Source: Gammaproteobacteria bacterium
Lineage (GTDB): Bacteria > Pseudomonadota > Gammaproteobacteria > Pseudomonadales > Cellvibrionaceae
Direction of reading: 5' to 3'
Assembly: GCA_004172865.1 (NCBI GenBank)
Contig: SEBV01000010.1
Coordinates: 416,508 to 480,507 of the forward strand
DNA: 64,000 nucleotides
The position numbers were made by a program, and so were the translations under genes. How positions within the stretch are numbered: the stretch's first letter is position 1; each line of letters opens with the position of its first letter. Under the pieces are notes generated by a model. It made no database searches. It was not told the DNA's origin and was given only the letters and a program-made list of their open reading frames with translations. Of the stretch, positions 26,553 through 36,250 are shown piece by piece.

Positions 26553-27587
26553 TCACTTTATTTTTACATCGTTAGGAGTGTCTTGCCCAAAGTCAGGAAA
26601 TCTTTCTTTAGTCCAACGAATAGCTTTTAAATAAGTGTGACGATTTGGGTCGCTCAGTGGATCACCATGTAATCCTAAATAATCTCGCGCGTGATAAACC
26701 AAAATATCTGTTTTACCATCTTCTGCTTTTACAAAACTATTATGGCCTGGGCCATAGCGATGAAACTTTTCATTGGTGGCAAAAACGGGAACTGGTGATT
26801 TATGCCAGGATTTTGGATCTAGCAAATCTGCATTTTCATCGGCCCACAAAAGGCCCATTGCATAACGATGATCTGTCGCACTGGCGGAATAACTTACAAA
26901 TACTTTGCCATTGCGAATTAAAACGGCAGGCCCTTCGTTAACTTTATAACCTTGTATTTCCCAATCCAATGTCGGCATTGTTATTTTTGCTTCAATTGGA
27001 CCAATTTTTGTAGGTGATATTAATTTTGCTAAATACAAAGCAGAGTTAACAGTTTCTTCTGCGTCCCGCTGAGCCCAAATATAATAACGTTGGCCTTTAT
27101 GTTCAAACACAGTGGAATCTAATGAAAAAGATTCCCGTGCAGTTTTAACCTGACCTAATTCTTCCCATGTACCTTGAGTAGGGTCAGCTGATTTATTCGC
27201 AATAACATACATGCGAATACGCCATACATCTTCAGCATCACCAGCAGCGAAATAAATATACCAAACACCGTCTATCTGTAAAATTTCCGGAGCCCAAATG
27301 TGTGATCCCATATTGCCAGCGCTGTGCTTCTTCCACACGACATTTACCGGTGCACTACTAATTCCTTTCAAAGTTTTTGATGTGCGTAATTCAATACGAT
27401 CATATTCAGGTGCAGTAGCAACAAAATAATATTGTTTGTTGGTTGCTTGGTATAAACAAGGGTCAGCACGCTGCTCAACTAACGCTGTAGGCAGAGCTAA
27501 ATCTTTAGCACTAACCTCTAAGGATAAACCCAATAAGATTAAAACTATATTTGTTGCAATAAAAAAGGATGAAATAAAAATTCTCAT
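26553..27587 (-). CDS. GH43 alpha-L-arabinofuranosidase-type enzyme, secreted
   Basis: A 344-residue exported glycoside hydrolase. The signal peptide is residues 1-27 (ends LEVSAK). A five-bladed GH43 propeller follows: VEQRADPCLYQA carries the catalytic base aspartate, SHIWAPEILQIDGVWYIYFAAG, WEIQGYKVNEGPAVLIRNGKVFVSYSASATD carries the probable acid glutamate (NEGP), and GPGHNSFVKAEDGKTDILVYHARDY. It is clearly a paralogue of the cytoplasmic GH43 immediately upstream (27813-28781), sharing the ADP, NEGP and YSASATD blocks. GAGGG precedes the ATG. It probably releases arabinose from arabinan or arabino-oligosaccharides in the periplasm; the exact linkage is inferred. Confidence 0.88.
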   Translation of the reverse strand: MRIFISSFFIATNIVLILLGLSLEVSAKDLALPTALVEQRADPCLYQATNKQYYFVATAPEYDRIELRTSKTLKGISSAPVNVVWKKHSAGNMGSHIWAPEILQIDGVWYIYFAAGDAEDVWRIRMYVIANKSADPTQGTWEELGQVKTARESFSLDSTVFEHKGQRYYIWAQRDAEETVNSALYLAKLISPTKIGPIEAKITMPTLDWEIQGYKVNEGPAVLIRNGKVFVSYSASATDHRYAMGLLWADENADLLDPKSWHKSPVPVFATNEKFHRYGPGHNSFVKAEDGKTDILVYHARDYLGLHGDPLSDPNRHTYLKAIRWTKERFPDFGQDTPNDVKIK

Positions 27588-27812
27588 AGTGCCCTCAGTG
27601 CTTATTTTTATGTTTATTTTTTATCAGAGAAACTTCCTCTAACAAAAAAAGCCTAGCAGCTGAAGGTTTGTTTGTTAATTTTTATTTAGATCTTTTTTAT
27701 CGGATTTTGCCCTTGAAAACGATCAACGGAAATTTCAAATTAACTCATAAATAGAATATTAATTTTAAAAAAATTTAAGCTTAATTAGCTTTAGAAATAA
27801 ATTTTATCAACA

Positions 27813-28781
27813 TCAATCGATCAATGATGGACGGCCAAACACCGGCATTCCCTGATCATCCCAACGCAAAGGTTTTACAAAGGTATGGCGATCTGGATTC
27901 CATAACGGATCACCAATGATTTCTGTGTAAGTACGCGCGTGATAGACCAACATTACGGTGTCACCATCTTCAGCGTACGTAAAACTATTATGGCCGGGCC
28001 CGTAAATTTTATGTTCAAAACAGGTTTGCAACACAGGCTCTTGCGATTTAGTCCAGGATGTAGGATCTAAAAGATCGGCGTTTTCATCAGCCCACAATAA
28101 ACCCATTGCGTAATTTTCGTCAGTGGCACTTGCAGAGTAACTAATAAAAACTTTGCCGTTGCGTTTTAAAACAGATGGCCCTTCATTCACCCAAAAAATA
28201 ATGGTTTCCCAATCGAATTCGGGTTTGGTTAACAACACAGGTTCGCCAGAAATTTCCCATGGCGTTTTCATGGGTGCGATGTATAAATTGGAATTGCCTT
28301 TGATGGCGTTATCTTTTTGCGCCCACAAATAGTAGAGCACGCCTTTATGCGTAAAGGTTGTTGCATCTAAACAGAAGGTATCAATACCTGTATCAACCTG
28401 CCCTTTAAATTCCCATTCACCTTCCAATGGATTTGCATTAGCGTTGCGAATGCAATACATGCGGTGTTGAAACAAATCGAATTTAATTTCACGACTTGGG
28501 GCAGCAGCAAAATAAACGTACCAAGCCGCATCGCCAGTTTGCGGGTTTACGTTGTAATGCAACTCAGGCGCCCACACCAATTCGCTGTAAGGGCCAGTGT
28601 CGGGCTTGTGCCATACATCAACAGTTTCTGCAGTTGCTAATTCAGCAATTGTTTTTGCACGACGCAATTCAATACGATCATATTGAGGAACAGATGCGGT
28701 GAAATAATAGTAGCCATCAGTGTGCTTATAAATATAAGGATCTGCGCGCTGGGGGATTAACACATTTACTAATTCACTCAC
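27813..28781 (-). CDS. GH43 alpha-L-arabinofuranosidase-type enzyme, cytoplasmic
   Basis: A 322-residue GH43 hydrolase without a signal peptide. Motifs: IPQRADPYIYKHTDGYYYF with the catalytic base aspartate, SELVWAPELHYNV, FDWETIIFWVNEGPSVLKRNGKVF with the putative acid glutamate, YSASATDENYAMGLLWADENADLLDP, and YGPGHNSFTYAEDG. The start is GTG with GGAG seven bases upstream. It follows the GPH symporter gene in the same direction (about 130 bases apart), so a logical role is cleavage of imported arabino-oligosaccharides inside the cell. The paired secreted paralogue lies just downstream, giving a two-compartment arrangement. Confidence 0.88.
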   Translation of the reverse strand: MSELVNVLIPQRADPYIYKHTDGYYYFTASVPQYDRIELRRAKTIAELATAETVDVWHKPDTGPYSELVWAPELHYNVNPQTGDAAWYVYFAAAPSREIKFDLFQHRMYCIRNANANPLEGEWEFKGQVDTGIDTFCLDATTFTHKGVLYYLWAQKDNAIKGNSNLYIAPMKTPWEISGEPVLLTKPEFDWETIIFWVNEGPSVLKRNGKVFISYSASATDENYAMGLLWADENADLLDPTSWTKSQEPVLQTCFEHKIYGPGHNSFTYAEDGDTVMLVYHARTYTEIIGDPLWNPDRHTFVKPLRWDDQGMPVFGRPSLID

Positions 28782-28914
28782 AACTTTTCTCCGGGATAAA
28801 TTTCTATATTCTTTAGAAGACTCGTCATCCCACCGATATTTATTGGAGATGGCGATTTCCTGTTTAACATTTTCCAGCCTATCAATTTTTAGGCGATAAT
28901 CACTTAACTGATTT

Positions 28915-30261
28915 TTAATTTGCGATATAACCTTTCAATTTCATTTCATCTTTAATTTCGCCGTAATAACTGTCGTTAATGCGATACTTAAACATTAGCA
29001 AGCCCATCACGGCGTGAAAGAATCCTGGAATAATGGAAAGCATTAACGCAATTCCCATCAACGAAAAATCGCTTTGGGTTTGATTGGGTACATATTGGAA
29101 ATAGGTTAACAGGGAGCCCACCAAAAGCCCCGCGATACCCATGCCCGCTTTTTGCCCGACTGAAATGCCGCCGTAGGCAAAACCGGAAACGCGTTTTCCA
29201 TTTTTCACCTGACCGTAGTCAATAGTCTCTGAAATAATTGACCAGAAAACTGGCGCATGTAAGTCAACAACGAAAGAAAGCAGAAAATATAGTGCAAATG
29301 CTAAGACAACATCGTTACGACCTACTAAGAAATAAATCATCACGCTTAAAACGCCCACAATTAATTGGGTGTAGCGAAACAATTTAATTTTGCAATAAAA
29401 CTTGGTGATCCAAGTAGACGCGATCATCGAAAGAATTGCAGCCGCAACACCAGTTGAAAGAAACGCTGACACTACTTTTTCATCGCCGCCCAAATAATAT
29501 TTAGCGTAGTAAATAGCAACTGAACCGCGAATTACATAACCGATAGTACCGGTAACACAAACGGCTACCAAAATTAGCCATTGGTCATTTTTTAAGAGTT
29601 GTGCAAATTGTTTAACGAGTGATTGACGCTCAACAACGTGGACGACTCGTTCGCTGGTATTGAAGTAGCAAAACAAAAACATGATTACGCCCACTGCCGA
29701 CATAATTGCCATGGCAATTTGATAGCCTACTGCACGATCTGTCCAAAGCCCTGCAACAATAGGCACGACAATGGCGACCATGAATGCGCCAATTTTTGCG
29801 AGAAAAAGTCGGTAGCCATTTGCAGACAAGCGATCTTTTGGATCACTGGTAATTGCACTTGGCAGAGAAATATAAGGAATGCCGACGCCAGATGTTATGA
29901 GCGTCATCATGATGTAAGTTGAATAAGCCCAAATTAATTTTGCGTCGTACGCCCAATGCGGCGTGGTGAATACGAAAAAAACGCTCACACCATAAGGCAC
30001 AGCGAGCCACAACAACCAGGGGCGGTACCGGCCACTCAAAAACGTAAATTTATCGGTGATTTGCCCCATCACCAAATCAGAAATGGCACCGATAATTTTT
30101 ACGGAGAAAAAAAGAATCCCCATATCCATAGGCGTTAAGCCGAAAATATCAGTGTAGTAAAAAGTGATAATTAACATCATCGCAGAGATAACGACATTGA
30201 GTGCCATATCACCGACGCCAAAGCCGATTTTTTCTCTAACGGATAACTTTTGCGTTTGCAT
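28915..30261 (-). CDS. GPH-family glycoside/pentoside:cation symporter
   Basis: A 448-residue inner-membrane protein with twelve predicted helices of the glycoside-pentoside-hexuronide:cation symporter family. It starts KLSVREKIGFGVGDMALNVV, followed by GAISDLVMGQITDKFTFLSGRYRPWLLW (family aspartates and arginine motif), GIPYISLPSAITSDPKDRLSANGYR and SIISETIDYGQVKNGKRVSGFAYGG. Substrates of the family include xylosides, melibiose and arabinosides. Its position between araA and a cytoplasmic GH43 argues for arabino-oligosaccharide or arabinoside uptake (inference). Confidence 0.9.
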   Translation of the reverse strand: MQTQKLSVREKIGFGVGDMALNVVISAMMLIITFYYTDIFGLTPMDMGILFFSVKIIGAISDLVMGQITDKFTFLSGRYRPWLLWLAVPYGVSVFFVFTTPHWAYDAKLIWAYSTYIMMTLITSGVGIPYISLPSAITSDPKDRLSANGYRLFLAKIGAFMVAIVVPIVAGLWTDRAVGYQIAMAIMSAVGVIMFLFCYFNTSERVVHVVERQSLVKQFAQLLKNDQWLILVAVCVTGTIGYVIRGSVAIYYAKYYLGGDEKVVSAFLSTGVAAAILSMIASTWITKFYCKIKLFRYTQLIVGVLSVMIYFLVGRNDVVLAFALYFLLSFVVDLHAPVFWSIISETIDYGQVKNGKRVSGFAYGGISVGQKAGMGIAGLLVGSLLTYFQYVPNQTQSDFSLMGIALMLSIIPGFFHAVMGLLMFKYRINDSYYGEIKDEMKLKGYIAN

Positions 30262-30311
30262 TATTATGTTTACTCTGCGTTGTGATTATTTATTTTCTAG
30301 TCTTCATGATC

Positions 30312-30338
30312 AAAAAAAGCGGCACAACATCTGCCGCT
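30312..30338 (-). terminator. Intrinsic terminator after araA
   Basis: Stem AGCGGCA / TGCCGCT with loop CAACATC, followed on the minus strand by seven T residues. It ends the araBDA transcript before the GPH symporter gene. Confidence 0.82.
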
Positions 30339-30484
30339 TTCCCTGGTATAACAACATCTATCTGCTTATATATTCATAAATAGATTTTTTAGCAACGTCT
30401 CTCACCGTCTGCTGATTATTACTACGTCTTGCTCTTGCGTTCGTGAATCCGCTCAGGATGAACAGCGTAAATAAATCTCAGAGA

Positions 30485-31987
30485 TTAAACGCCATCTTTC
30501 AAGTGGTAATAAGCAGCATTGTGGCGCAATTCAGTTTTGAAATGTCGAATCGTAGTGTCTGCATCAATAACTACCGCTTCAATGCCAGCAATTTCTGCGT
30601 ACTCAACTACTTCATCCGCCGTAAGACCTTGCGTGTAAGTGCTGTGGTGCGCGCCGCCAGCTTGAATCCAGGCTGCTGCAGAAACTTCAAGATTTGGACG
30701 TGGCTCCCACAATGCTTTAGCAACTGGCAGGTTCGGCAATTCTTGCGCTGGAGTTACAGTATCAACCTCAGCGATAATCATACGGAAACGATTGCCGATA
30801 TCAATTAATGAAATACACAACGCAGGGCCTGCTTTGCCGGTAAAAATTAAACGCGCGATGTCGTTGCGGCAACCGATTGTGTGCAAATGAACTTCCAATT
30901 TTGGTTTTGCTGCAGCAATTGATGGACAAACTTCCAACATGTGCGCGCCCAATACTTGATCAGTACCACCGAAATGATAAGTGTAGTCTTCCATGAAGGA
31001 AGTACCACCATCGCGGCCTTGAGAAATAACTTTAGCAATACGAACCATTGCTGCAGTTTTCCAATCGCCTTCACCACCGTAACCAAAACCTGCAGCCATC
31101 AAACGCTGAGTTGCCAAGCCTGGCAAGTTAGTTAAGCCAGTTAAATTTTCGAAGCAATTTGTGAAAGCACCAAAGCCACCTTCAGTTAAAAATTTCAACA
31201 TACCCAATTCAAGACGAGCTTCGTTTTTCAACATTTGGAATTGGTGAGCATCATCAAAGATCGCTGGCGATACATCGTATTCTTTTTTGTAGACGCCAAT
31301 TTGCGCATCAACTTGTTCATCGGTAACGGCGTCGACAACTTTTTGTAAATCACCCAAACCATAAGCATGAACTTCGTAACCGAATTGAATTTGCGCAGAT
31401 ACTTTATCGCCATCGGTTACTGCAACTTGACGCATGTTATCGCCGAAGCGTGCAACTTTTAAATGTTGGCTCTCATACCAACCCACTGCTACGCGTGACC
31501 AACTGTCAATTTGCTTTTGCACAGATTCAGTCGCCCAGTGACCAACAACCACTTTGCGATCTTGACGCAAACGTGTGCTTACGTGGCCGAACTCGCGGTC
31601 ACCGTGCGCACTTTGGTTGAGGTTCATAAAGTGCATGTTAATTTCTGCGAAAGGTAATTCCGCGTTAAATTGCGTGTGCAAATGCAAGTAAGGTTTATTC
31701 AATGCGCGCAAACCAGAGATCCACATTTTTGCGGGCGAGAAAGTGTGCATCCACAAAATCAAACCGACACAATTTGGATTGCTGTTAGCCGCTTGTGCTA
31801 CTGCAAGAATTTCTGCTGGCGATTTAACAGTATCTTGCGCAACAATCTTGATTGAGATATTGGCAGACTCGGTTAAGCCCGCCGCAATTTTTTGGCTGTT
31901 CTCAGCAACTTGCCTCAGTACGCCTGGGCCGTATAAATCCTGTGAACCGGTAACTAACCAAACTTCTTTATCGCCGTAAATTTTCAT
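30485..31987 (-). CDS. araA: L-arabinose isomerase
   Basis: A cytoplasmic Mn-dependent isomerase of 500 residues that converts L-arabinose to L-ribulose. The sequence begins [20 protein letters not shown] and contains [74 protein letters not shown], which carries the two metal-ligand glutamates, and YTYHFG and [12 protein letters not shown] with ligand histidines. Upstream in-frame codons would add twelve residues, but GAGGA sits before ATG 31987, giving exactly the length of the E. coli enzyme. Third gene of araB-araD-araA. Confidence 0.97.
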   Translation of the reverse strand: MKIYGDKEVWLVTGSQDLYGPGVLRQVAENSQKIAAGLTESANISIKIVAQDTVKSPAEILAVAQAANSNPNCVGLILWMHTFSPAKMWISGLRALNKPYLHLHTQFNAELPFAEINMHFMNLNQSAHGDREFGHVSTRLRQDRKVVVGHWATESVQKQIDSWSRVAVGWYESQHLKVARFGDNMRQVAVTDGDKVSAQIQFGYEVHAYGLGDLQKVVDAVTDEQVDAQIGVYKKEYDVSPAIFDDAHQFQMLKNEARLELGMLKFLTEGGFGAFTNCFENLTGLTNLPGLATQRLMAAGFGYGGEGDWKTAAMVRIAKVISQGRDGGTSFMEDYTYHFGGTDQVLGAHMLEVCPSIAAAKPKLEVHLHTIGCRNDIARLIFTGKAGPALCISLIDIGNRFRMIIAEVDTVTPAQELPNLPVAKALWEPRPNLEVSAAAWIQAGGAHHSTYTQGLTADEVVEYAEIAGIEAVVIDADTTIRHFKTELRHNAAYYHLKDGV

Positions 31988-32071
31988 GTTGATTTCCTCA
32001 GAAAAACTTTTGTGTAAATTCAATATCGTTTTCGCAAACTAGCTATGCTTTGCGACAATTAATTTCAATAA

Positions 32072-32764
32072 TCACTTTTGCCCGTAATAGGCGTTCTTAC
32101 CGTGTTTGCGCAAATAATGTTTATCAACAATGCCTTGTTTTAATGGCGGTGTTGATTGCTGTAAGGTTTTGGTGAGATAGGCCATGCGCGCAATCTCTTC
32201 GAGGATTACCGCGTGATAAACCGCATCCGCTCCGCTTTTACCCCAAGTAAAAGGTGCGTGGCCTGCAACGATAATCATGGGCACTTCTTTTGGGTCGCGC
32301 GATTTAAAACAATCGGTAATTTGTACACCGGTTTCTTCTTCGTAATCGCGTTCAATTTGTTCGTCTGTCATTACCGCTGTGCAGGGAATTTCACCGTAGG
32401 CGTAATCTGCGTGCGTTGTGCCGTAACAGGGAATTGCCTGCTGGGTTTGCGCCCATGCTGTTGCATAGGTGGAATGTGTGTGAGTCACGCCGCCGATATT
32501 TTCAAAATGACGATACAAATGCGTGTGTGTTTTAGTATCTGATGAAGGGCGCATTTTCCCCTCGATAATCGCGTTGTCCAAATCCACAATCACGATATCG
32601 TCAGGCGTTAATTTTTCGTAAGCCACGCCGCTCGGCTTAATGCCAATCACACCTTTGGCGCGATCAATCTGCGACACATTGCCCCAGGTATACACCACCA
32701 AATTACGGCGCTGTAATTCCATATTGGCTTCATAAACTTCGCGCTTTAATTCAAGGTAGCTCAT
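32072..32764 (-). CDS. araD: L-ribulose-5-phosphate 4-epimerase
   Basis: A 230-residue class II aldolase-like zinc enzyme that converts L-ribulose 5-phosphate to D-xylulose 5-phosphate, feeding the pentose phosphate pathway. Motifs: LVVYTWGNVSQID, IKPSGVAYEKLTPDDIVIVDLD, PSSDTKTHTHLYRHFENIGGVTHTHSTYATAWAQ (zinc histidines HTH), GTTHADYAYGEIPCT and VAGHAPFTWGKSGADAV. Length matches the family. The ATG overlaps the araB stop by one base (TAATG), a sign of translational coupling. Confidence 0.97.
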   Translation of the reverse strand: MSYLELKREVYEANMELQRRNLVVYTWGNVSQIDRAKGVIGIKPSGVAYEKLTPDDIVIVDLDNAIIEGKMRPSSDTKTHTHLYRHFENIGGVTHTHSTYATAWAQTQQAIPCYGTTHADYAYGEIPCTAVMTDEQIERDYEEETGVQITDCFKSRDPKEVPMIIVAGHAPFTWGKSGADAVYHAVILEEIARMAYLTKTLQQSTPPLKQGIVDKHYLRKHGKNAYYGQK

Positions 32765-34434
32765 TACTTTAAAGCTCCAGCATTAACGAAATTGCCCAAG
32801 GTCAAATATTTTTGATACAGCACTTCATACTGTTGTGCGGCTTCGAAATTTGGTTGGAAGGTTTTGCTAACGGTTGATGCCATCACTTTTTGCGCGCTTT
32901 CCACATTGGGGTAAACACCGCCGACAACAGCTGCAAAAATCGCAGCGCCTAATGCGCAGCTTTGCTCGCTTTCCAAAACTTCGATGGGGCAATTCCAAAT
33001 GTCTGCACAGGTTTGCATAACAAAATCAGATTTTTTTGAAATACCGCCAATCGCTACCACCGAATTAATCGCAACGCCTTCTTCTTTAAAGCGTTCAATA
33101 ATTGCGCGCGCGCCGTAGGCAGAAGCTTCAACTAAACCACGAAAAACTTGCGGTGCTTCGCTGCCCATTTTTAATCCGGCAATTGCCATGGATACGGTTT
33201 GATCTGCATCGGGAGTGCGGCGACCATTCACCCAATCCAGTGCAGTGATTCCCGCTTCACCTATGGCTAATTTGCTCGCGGCTTTGCTCAATACAATTAA
33301 GGTTTGATCTTCAATTTCTTGCGCGAGTTTTTGTTTGGTTGCGTCATCAATTAGCGATGTAGATTGCAAAATATTCGCAACTGGCCAATTCACTAAATTG
33401 CGGAACCAGGCATACAAATCGCCAAATGCAGATTGCCCTGCTTCAAGCCCGATTAAACCCGGTGTTACCGAACCGTCGACCTGACCGCAAATACCGCGAA
33501 TAGATTTGCCAGCAACATCTTCATAACTCGCAACCGTAATGTCGCAAGTAGATGTGCCCATAATTTTGGTAAGCACGCCAGGTTTTACGTTGGCGGCGAC
33601 TGCGCCCATATGACAATCGAAAGCGCTGAAGCTAACTGGAGTCCCAACGGGCAATCCAAGCAGCGCGGCCCAATCGGACGTTAACAATCCGCAGGTTTGA
33701 TCTGACGTAAACGTTTCGGCAGGCAAACGGTCACGCAAGCCGTCGAGCAGCGGATCAATTCCAACGAAAAAATCATTGGGTGGATAACCGCCCCAGCTTT
33801 CGTGCCACATCAATTTATGGCCCGTTGCACAACGCCCCATACGCAATTTGCTCGGGTGAGTTGTGCCAGTGATAACGGCAGACATCCAATCGCAATGCTC
33901 TACCCACACATAAGCGGCTTTAGCGACGGCGGCATCTTCGCGCAACACATGCAGGGTTTTCGCCCAAAACCATTCCGAGGAATAAATTCCGCCTTCGTAT
34001 TTCAAATAATCTTCAGTAGCAACACTTGCAGCGCTAGTAATTTCTTGCGCTTCTTTAATGGCAGTGTGATCTTTCCACAGCACGAACATAGCATTAGGGT
34101 TTTCAGCGAATTCGGGCTTGAGCGCCAACGCCATACCTTCGCTATCCAACGCGATGGGCGTAGAGCCTGTGGTATCAAAACCTATACCTACAACTTGGGC
34201 AGCAGCGCCCGCAGGCGACTGGCTCCATAAACCCTGAACAACTTGTTCAAGGCTTTCGAGATAATCCAATGGATGTTGGCGGAACTGGTCTTTAGCGGGT
34301 ACTGAATACAAGCCCTTTTTCCAGCGTGGGTAATAAACCACGTTACTTGCTACTTCAGCCCCGGTCAGGGCATCTACCAATAAAGCTCGAACAGAATCAC
34401 TGCCGTAATCCAGGCCTAACGCATAAGAGGTCAT
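32764..34434 (-). CDS. araB: Ribulokinase
   Basis: A FGGY-family kinase of 556 residues that phosphorylates L-ribulose. The N-terminal ATPase fold starts SYALGLDYGSDSVRALLVDA; GIGFDTTGSTPIAL, VLWKDHTAIKEAQEI and GGIYSSEWFWAKTLHVLR are ribulokinase-specific. The FGGY signatures appear in the C-terminal domain as PQVFRGLVEASAYGARAIIE and AIGGISKKSDFVMQTCADIW. An upstream in-frame ATG at 34500 would add 22 polar residues; GGTGAT before ATG 34434 and the family N-terminus support the shorter form. First gene of araBDA. A 17-bp palindrome sits 22 bases upstream of the start. Confidence 0.96.
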   Translation of the reverse strand: MTSYALGLDYGSDSVRALLVDALTGAEVASNVVYYPRWKKGLYSVPAKDQFRQHPLDYLESLEQVVQGLWSQSPAGAAAQVVGIGFDTTGSTPIALDSEGMALALKPEFAENPNAMFVLWKDHTAIKEAQEITSAASVATEDYLKYEGGIYSSEWFWAKTLHVLREDAAVAKAAYVWVEHCDWMSAVITGTTHPSKLRMGRCATGHKLMWHESWGGYPPNDFFVGIDPLLDGLRDRLPAETFTSDQTCGLLTSDWAALLGLPVGTPVSFSAFDCHMGAVAANVKPGVLTKIMGTSTCDITVASYEDVAGKSIRGICGQVDGSVTPGLIGLEAGQSAFGDLYAWFRNLVNWPVANILQSTSLIDDATKQKLAQEIEDQTLIVLSKAASKLAIGEAGITALDWVNGRRTPDADQTVSMAIAGLKMGSEAPQVFRGLVEASAYGARAIIERFKEEGVAINSVVAIGGISKKSDFVMQTCADIWNCPIEVLESEQSCALGAAIFAAVVGGVYPNVESAQKVMASTVSKTFQPNFEAAQQYEVLYQKYLTLGNFVNAGALK

Positions 34435-34455
34435 CACATCACCATAATGATTTTT

Positions 34456-34472
34456 ACACCCGGTCTGGGTGT
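34456..34472. promoter_or_regulatory. 17-bp palindrome in the araB leader
   Basis: ACACCCGGTCTGGGTGT is a near-perfect palindrome (seven of eight positions in each arm) 22 bases upstream of the araB ATG. It could be an operator overlapping the leader, or a hairpin affecting translation. The regulator is unknown. Confidence 0.4.
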
Positions 34473-34484
34473 TTTTATTTTGTA

Positions 34485-34499
34485 TGATAATATTATTCA
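34485..34499. promoter_or_regulatory. AT-rich palindrome upstream of araB
   Basis: TGATAATATTATTCA is palindromic at most positions (TGA..TAATATTA..TCA). It may be an operator or part of a -10 region. A related ATAATA-TATTAT palindrome occurs at 35889-35902 upstream of the third GH43 gene. Confidence 0.3.
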
Positions 34500-34622
34500 C
34501 TGAATAGGATTAAAGTCAATGTCCGCGTACAAAAAAAACAGCAAATTATCAGACTATTTTTGATTTTGGCGACCTAAAATAGATTGCAAAAACAATTTGT
34601 TGCTCAGAGGATGATCAGGAAT

Positions 34623-34656
34623 AAAAAAGCCGAAACATCGCGAGCAATGTTTCGGC
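34623..34656 (-). terminator. Intrinsic terminator after third GH43 gene
   Basis: Stem GCCGAAACAT / ATGTTTCGGC with loop CGCGAGCA, followed on the minus strand by six T residues. It separates this gene from araB. Confidence 0.88.
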
Positions 34657-34718
34657 AGCAGGTTTGAAAACAGCGAAGAATTTTGTCTTACATAATAAGT
34701 TAGAAACCAGTTGCTATG

Positions 34719-35663
34719 CTATTTAGCTGGCGTAGCGCCTTCTGAGGTCATGACGATGCGCTGGATAGTGCCGTCGGCGTTGTAATGCAAATCATCGATA
34801 CAAACTGAGCGACGGAAACTGCCGCCATCAGGCTGGGAACCGCCGTTGTGGTAGATGAAATAGCTCTTGCCTTTGAAGTCGATAATGGCTTGGTGATTGG
34901 TGTTCGAGTTACCCGCCAGTTCGTTGAGCACGCCCTTATGCTCCCAAGGGCCAGTGATGCTTTTGCTCATGGAATAGGAGATTTTTTCAGGGAATCCAGA
35001 CGCATAGGATAGGTAATACCAGTCGCCATGTTTATGAATCCATAAGGCTTCTGTGAAATTGGGAATCGTGAGCGGCTGAATGGAGCCATCCAATTCCAAC
35101 ATGTTCTTTTTCAGCTTGGCGTAGCGTGGTTTGGAATTACCCCAAAACAAGTAGGCTTGGCCGTCGTCGTCAATAAACACTGAAGGGTCGATATCATCCC
35201 AATCGTTGGGCGTATCAGTGGTCATGTCGTTAGTGACCAGAGCTTTACCCAAAGCATCTTTAAATGGGCCTAACGGTGAATCACCTACCGCAACACCTAT
35301 GGCAAAACCGGGTTTGGTATCGTTATGGCGGACGGTCACGTACCAATAATATTTACCTTTACGCTCAATAACTTGACTCGCCCAGGCATCACCTTTAGCC
35401 CATTTGAAATCACTTACCGTCAAGCGTGGGCCATGGGCTTCCCAATTCACCATATCGCTGGAGGAATACACCAGCCAGTCGTTCATTTCATAGAATTTGG
35501 TGTTGTCTTTAGCTATGTCGTGCCCCGCATAAAGATAGACTTTGTCTTTTACAACCAAGGCCGCTGGGTCAGCAGTTCTAACATCGCTAAATAAGGGATT
35601 TGCGGCATAAGAGTTAACGCTTAAGAAGGTAACTAATGCACAGAGAAATTTTAATTTGGTCAT
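34719..35663 (-). CDS. GH43-family glycoside hydrolase, secreted
   Basis: About 314 residues with a signal peptide (MTKLKFLCALVTFLSVNSYA). It is a GH43 propeller of a different subgroup from the two paralogues at 26.5-28.8 kb: VRTADPAALVVKDKVYLYAGHD carries the base aspartate, GDAWASQVIERKGKYYWYVT, DDIDPSVFIDDDGQAYLFWGN carries the modulating aspartate, FTEALWIHKHGDWYYLSYASG carries the probable acid glutamate, and NHQAIIDFKGKSYFIYHNG. An in-frame GTG four codons upstream lacks a ribosome binding site; the ATG at 35663 has GAG upstream. Arabinofuranosidase or xylosidase activity is plausible given the neighbours. Confidence 0.85.
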   Translation of the reverse strand: MTKLKFLCALVTFLSVNSYAANPLFSDVRTADPAALVVKDKVYLYAGHDIAKDNTKFYEMNDWLVYSSSDMVNWEAHGPRLTVSDFKWAKGDAWASQVIERKGKYYWYVTVRHNDTKPGFAIGVAVGDSPLGPFKDALGKALVTNDMTTDTPNDWDDIDPSVFIDDDGQAYLFWGNSKPRYAKLKKNMLELDGSIQPLTIPNFTEALWIHKHGDWYYLSYASGFPEKISYSMSKSITGPWEHKGVLNELAGNSNTNHQAIIDFKGKSYFIYHNGGSQPDGGSFRRSVCIDDLHYNADGTIQRIVMTSEGATPAK

Positions 35664-35888
35664 GATTTGGCTCACTTATTAATATTTATTGTCTTACTAT
35701 ATAATAAATAATCCAAAAATCAATGTCGTTAAAACATATAATTAGTTTTAAAGCAGCAGATTTGTAAAACGCATAACCGCTCGCAAATAGCCTAAGCGTG
35801 TATAAGATGATAATTACCACATCCTCTATCAGCGAAGACAATCAAAATAAATAAGGCGCTCTGACTGGCGAATTTCAGATTAAACCAT

Positions 35889-35902
35889 ATAATATGTATT
35901 AT
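35889..35902. promoter_or_regulatory. AT-rich palindrome upstream of third GH43 gene
   Basis: ATAATATGTATTAT has perfect six-base arms (ATAATA / TATTAT) around TG. It is a candidate operator shared in character with the TAATATTA palindrome upstream of araB. AT-rich palindromes occur by chance, so confidence is low. Confidence 0.28.
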
Positions 35903-36143
35903 AAATTGATAAGGGAGTCAGCTGTTTATTGGTTTGACATCGAAATTAGCTTGATTGATAAATACTGAGACTGCCCTTAAGAGCAATCAGTAAGGTGCTT
36001 GATAACGAGCACTAAAAAGACAATAACTAGTAAAAAGACTTAACCACATTTTTCAAAAAATATAATGCTTGAAGACCTAACAACTTTATATTTAAAAATA
36101 TCTAAATTTTTTTATGTGCAACTCAAAAATCACACGTAAATAA

Positions 36144-36155
36144 CTGATATATCAG
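36144..36155. promoter_or_regulatory. Candidate autoregulatory operator of the GntR regulator
   Basis: CTGATATATCAG is a perfect 12-bp palindrome about 95 bases upstream of the GntR gene start. GntR/FadR-type dimers bind short palindromes of this kind, so autoregulation is plausible. The same sequence was not noticed upstream of the ara or GH43 genes. Confidence 0.4.
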
Positions 36156-36250
36156 ATACAAAATTGGCGCATTGATACGCTTGGATTGTATTATTAACTA
36201 TAAATCGTTACTCTTCTGCCAACTTATTTTCTTACTCTGGATTGCAACAA

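Larger units (their letters stand above)
35664..36250. other. Divergent regulatory region between GH43 and GntR genes
   Basis: About 590 AT-rich bases with no gene seen. It contains the palindromes at 35889-35902 and 36144-36155 and should hold the promoters of both divergent genes. Confidence 0.5.
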
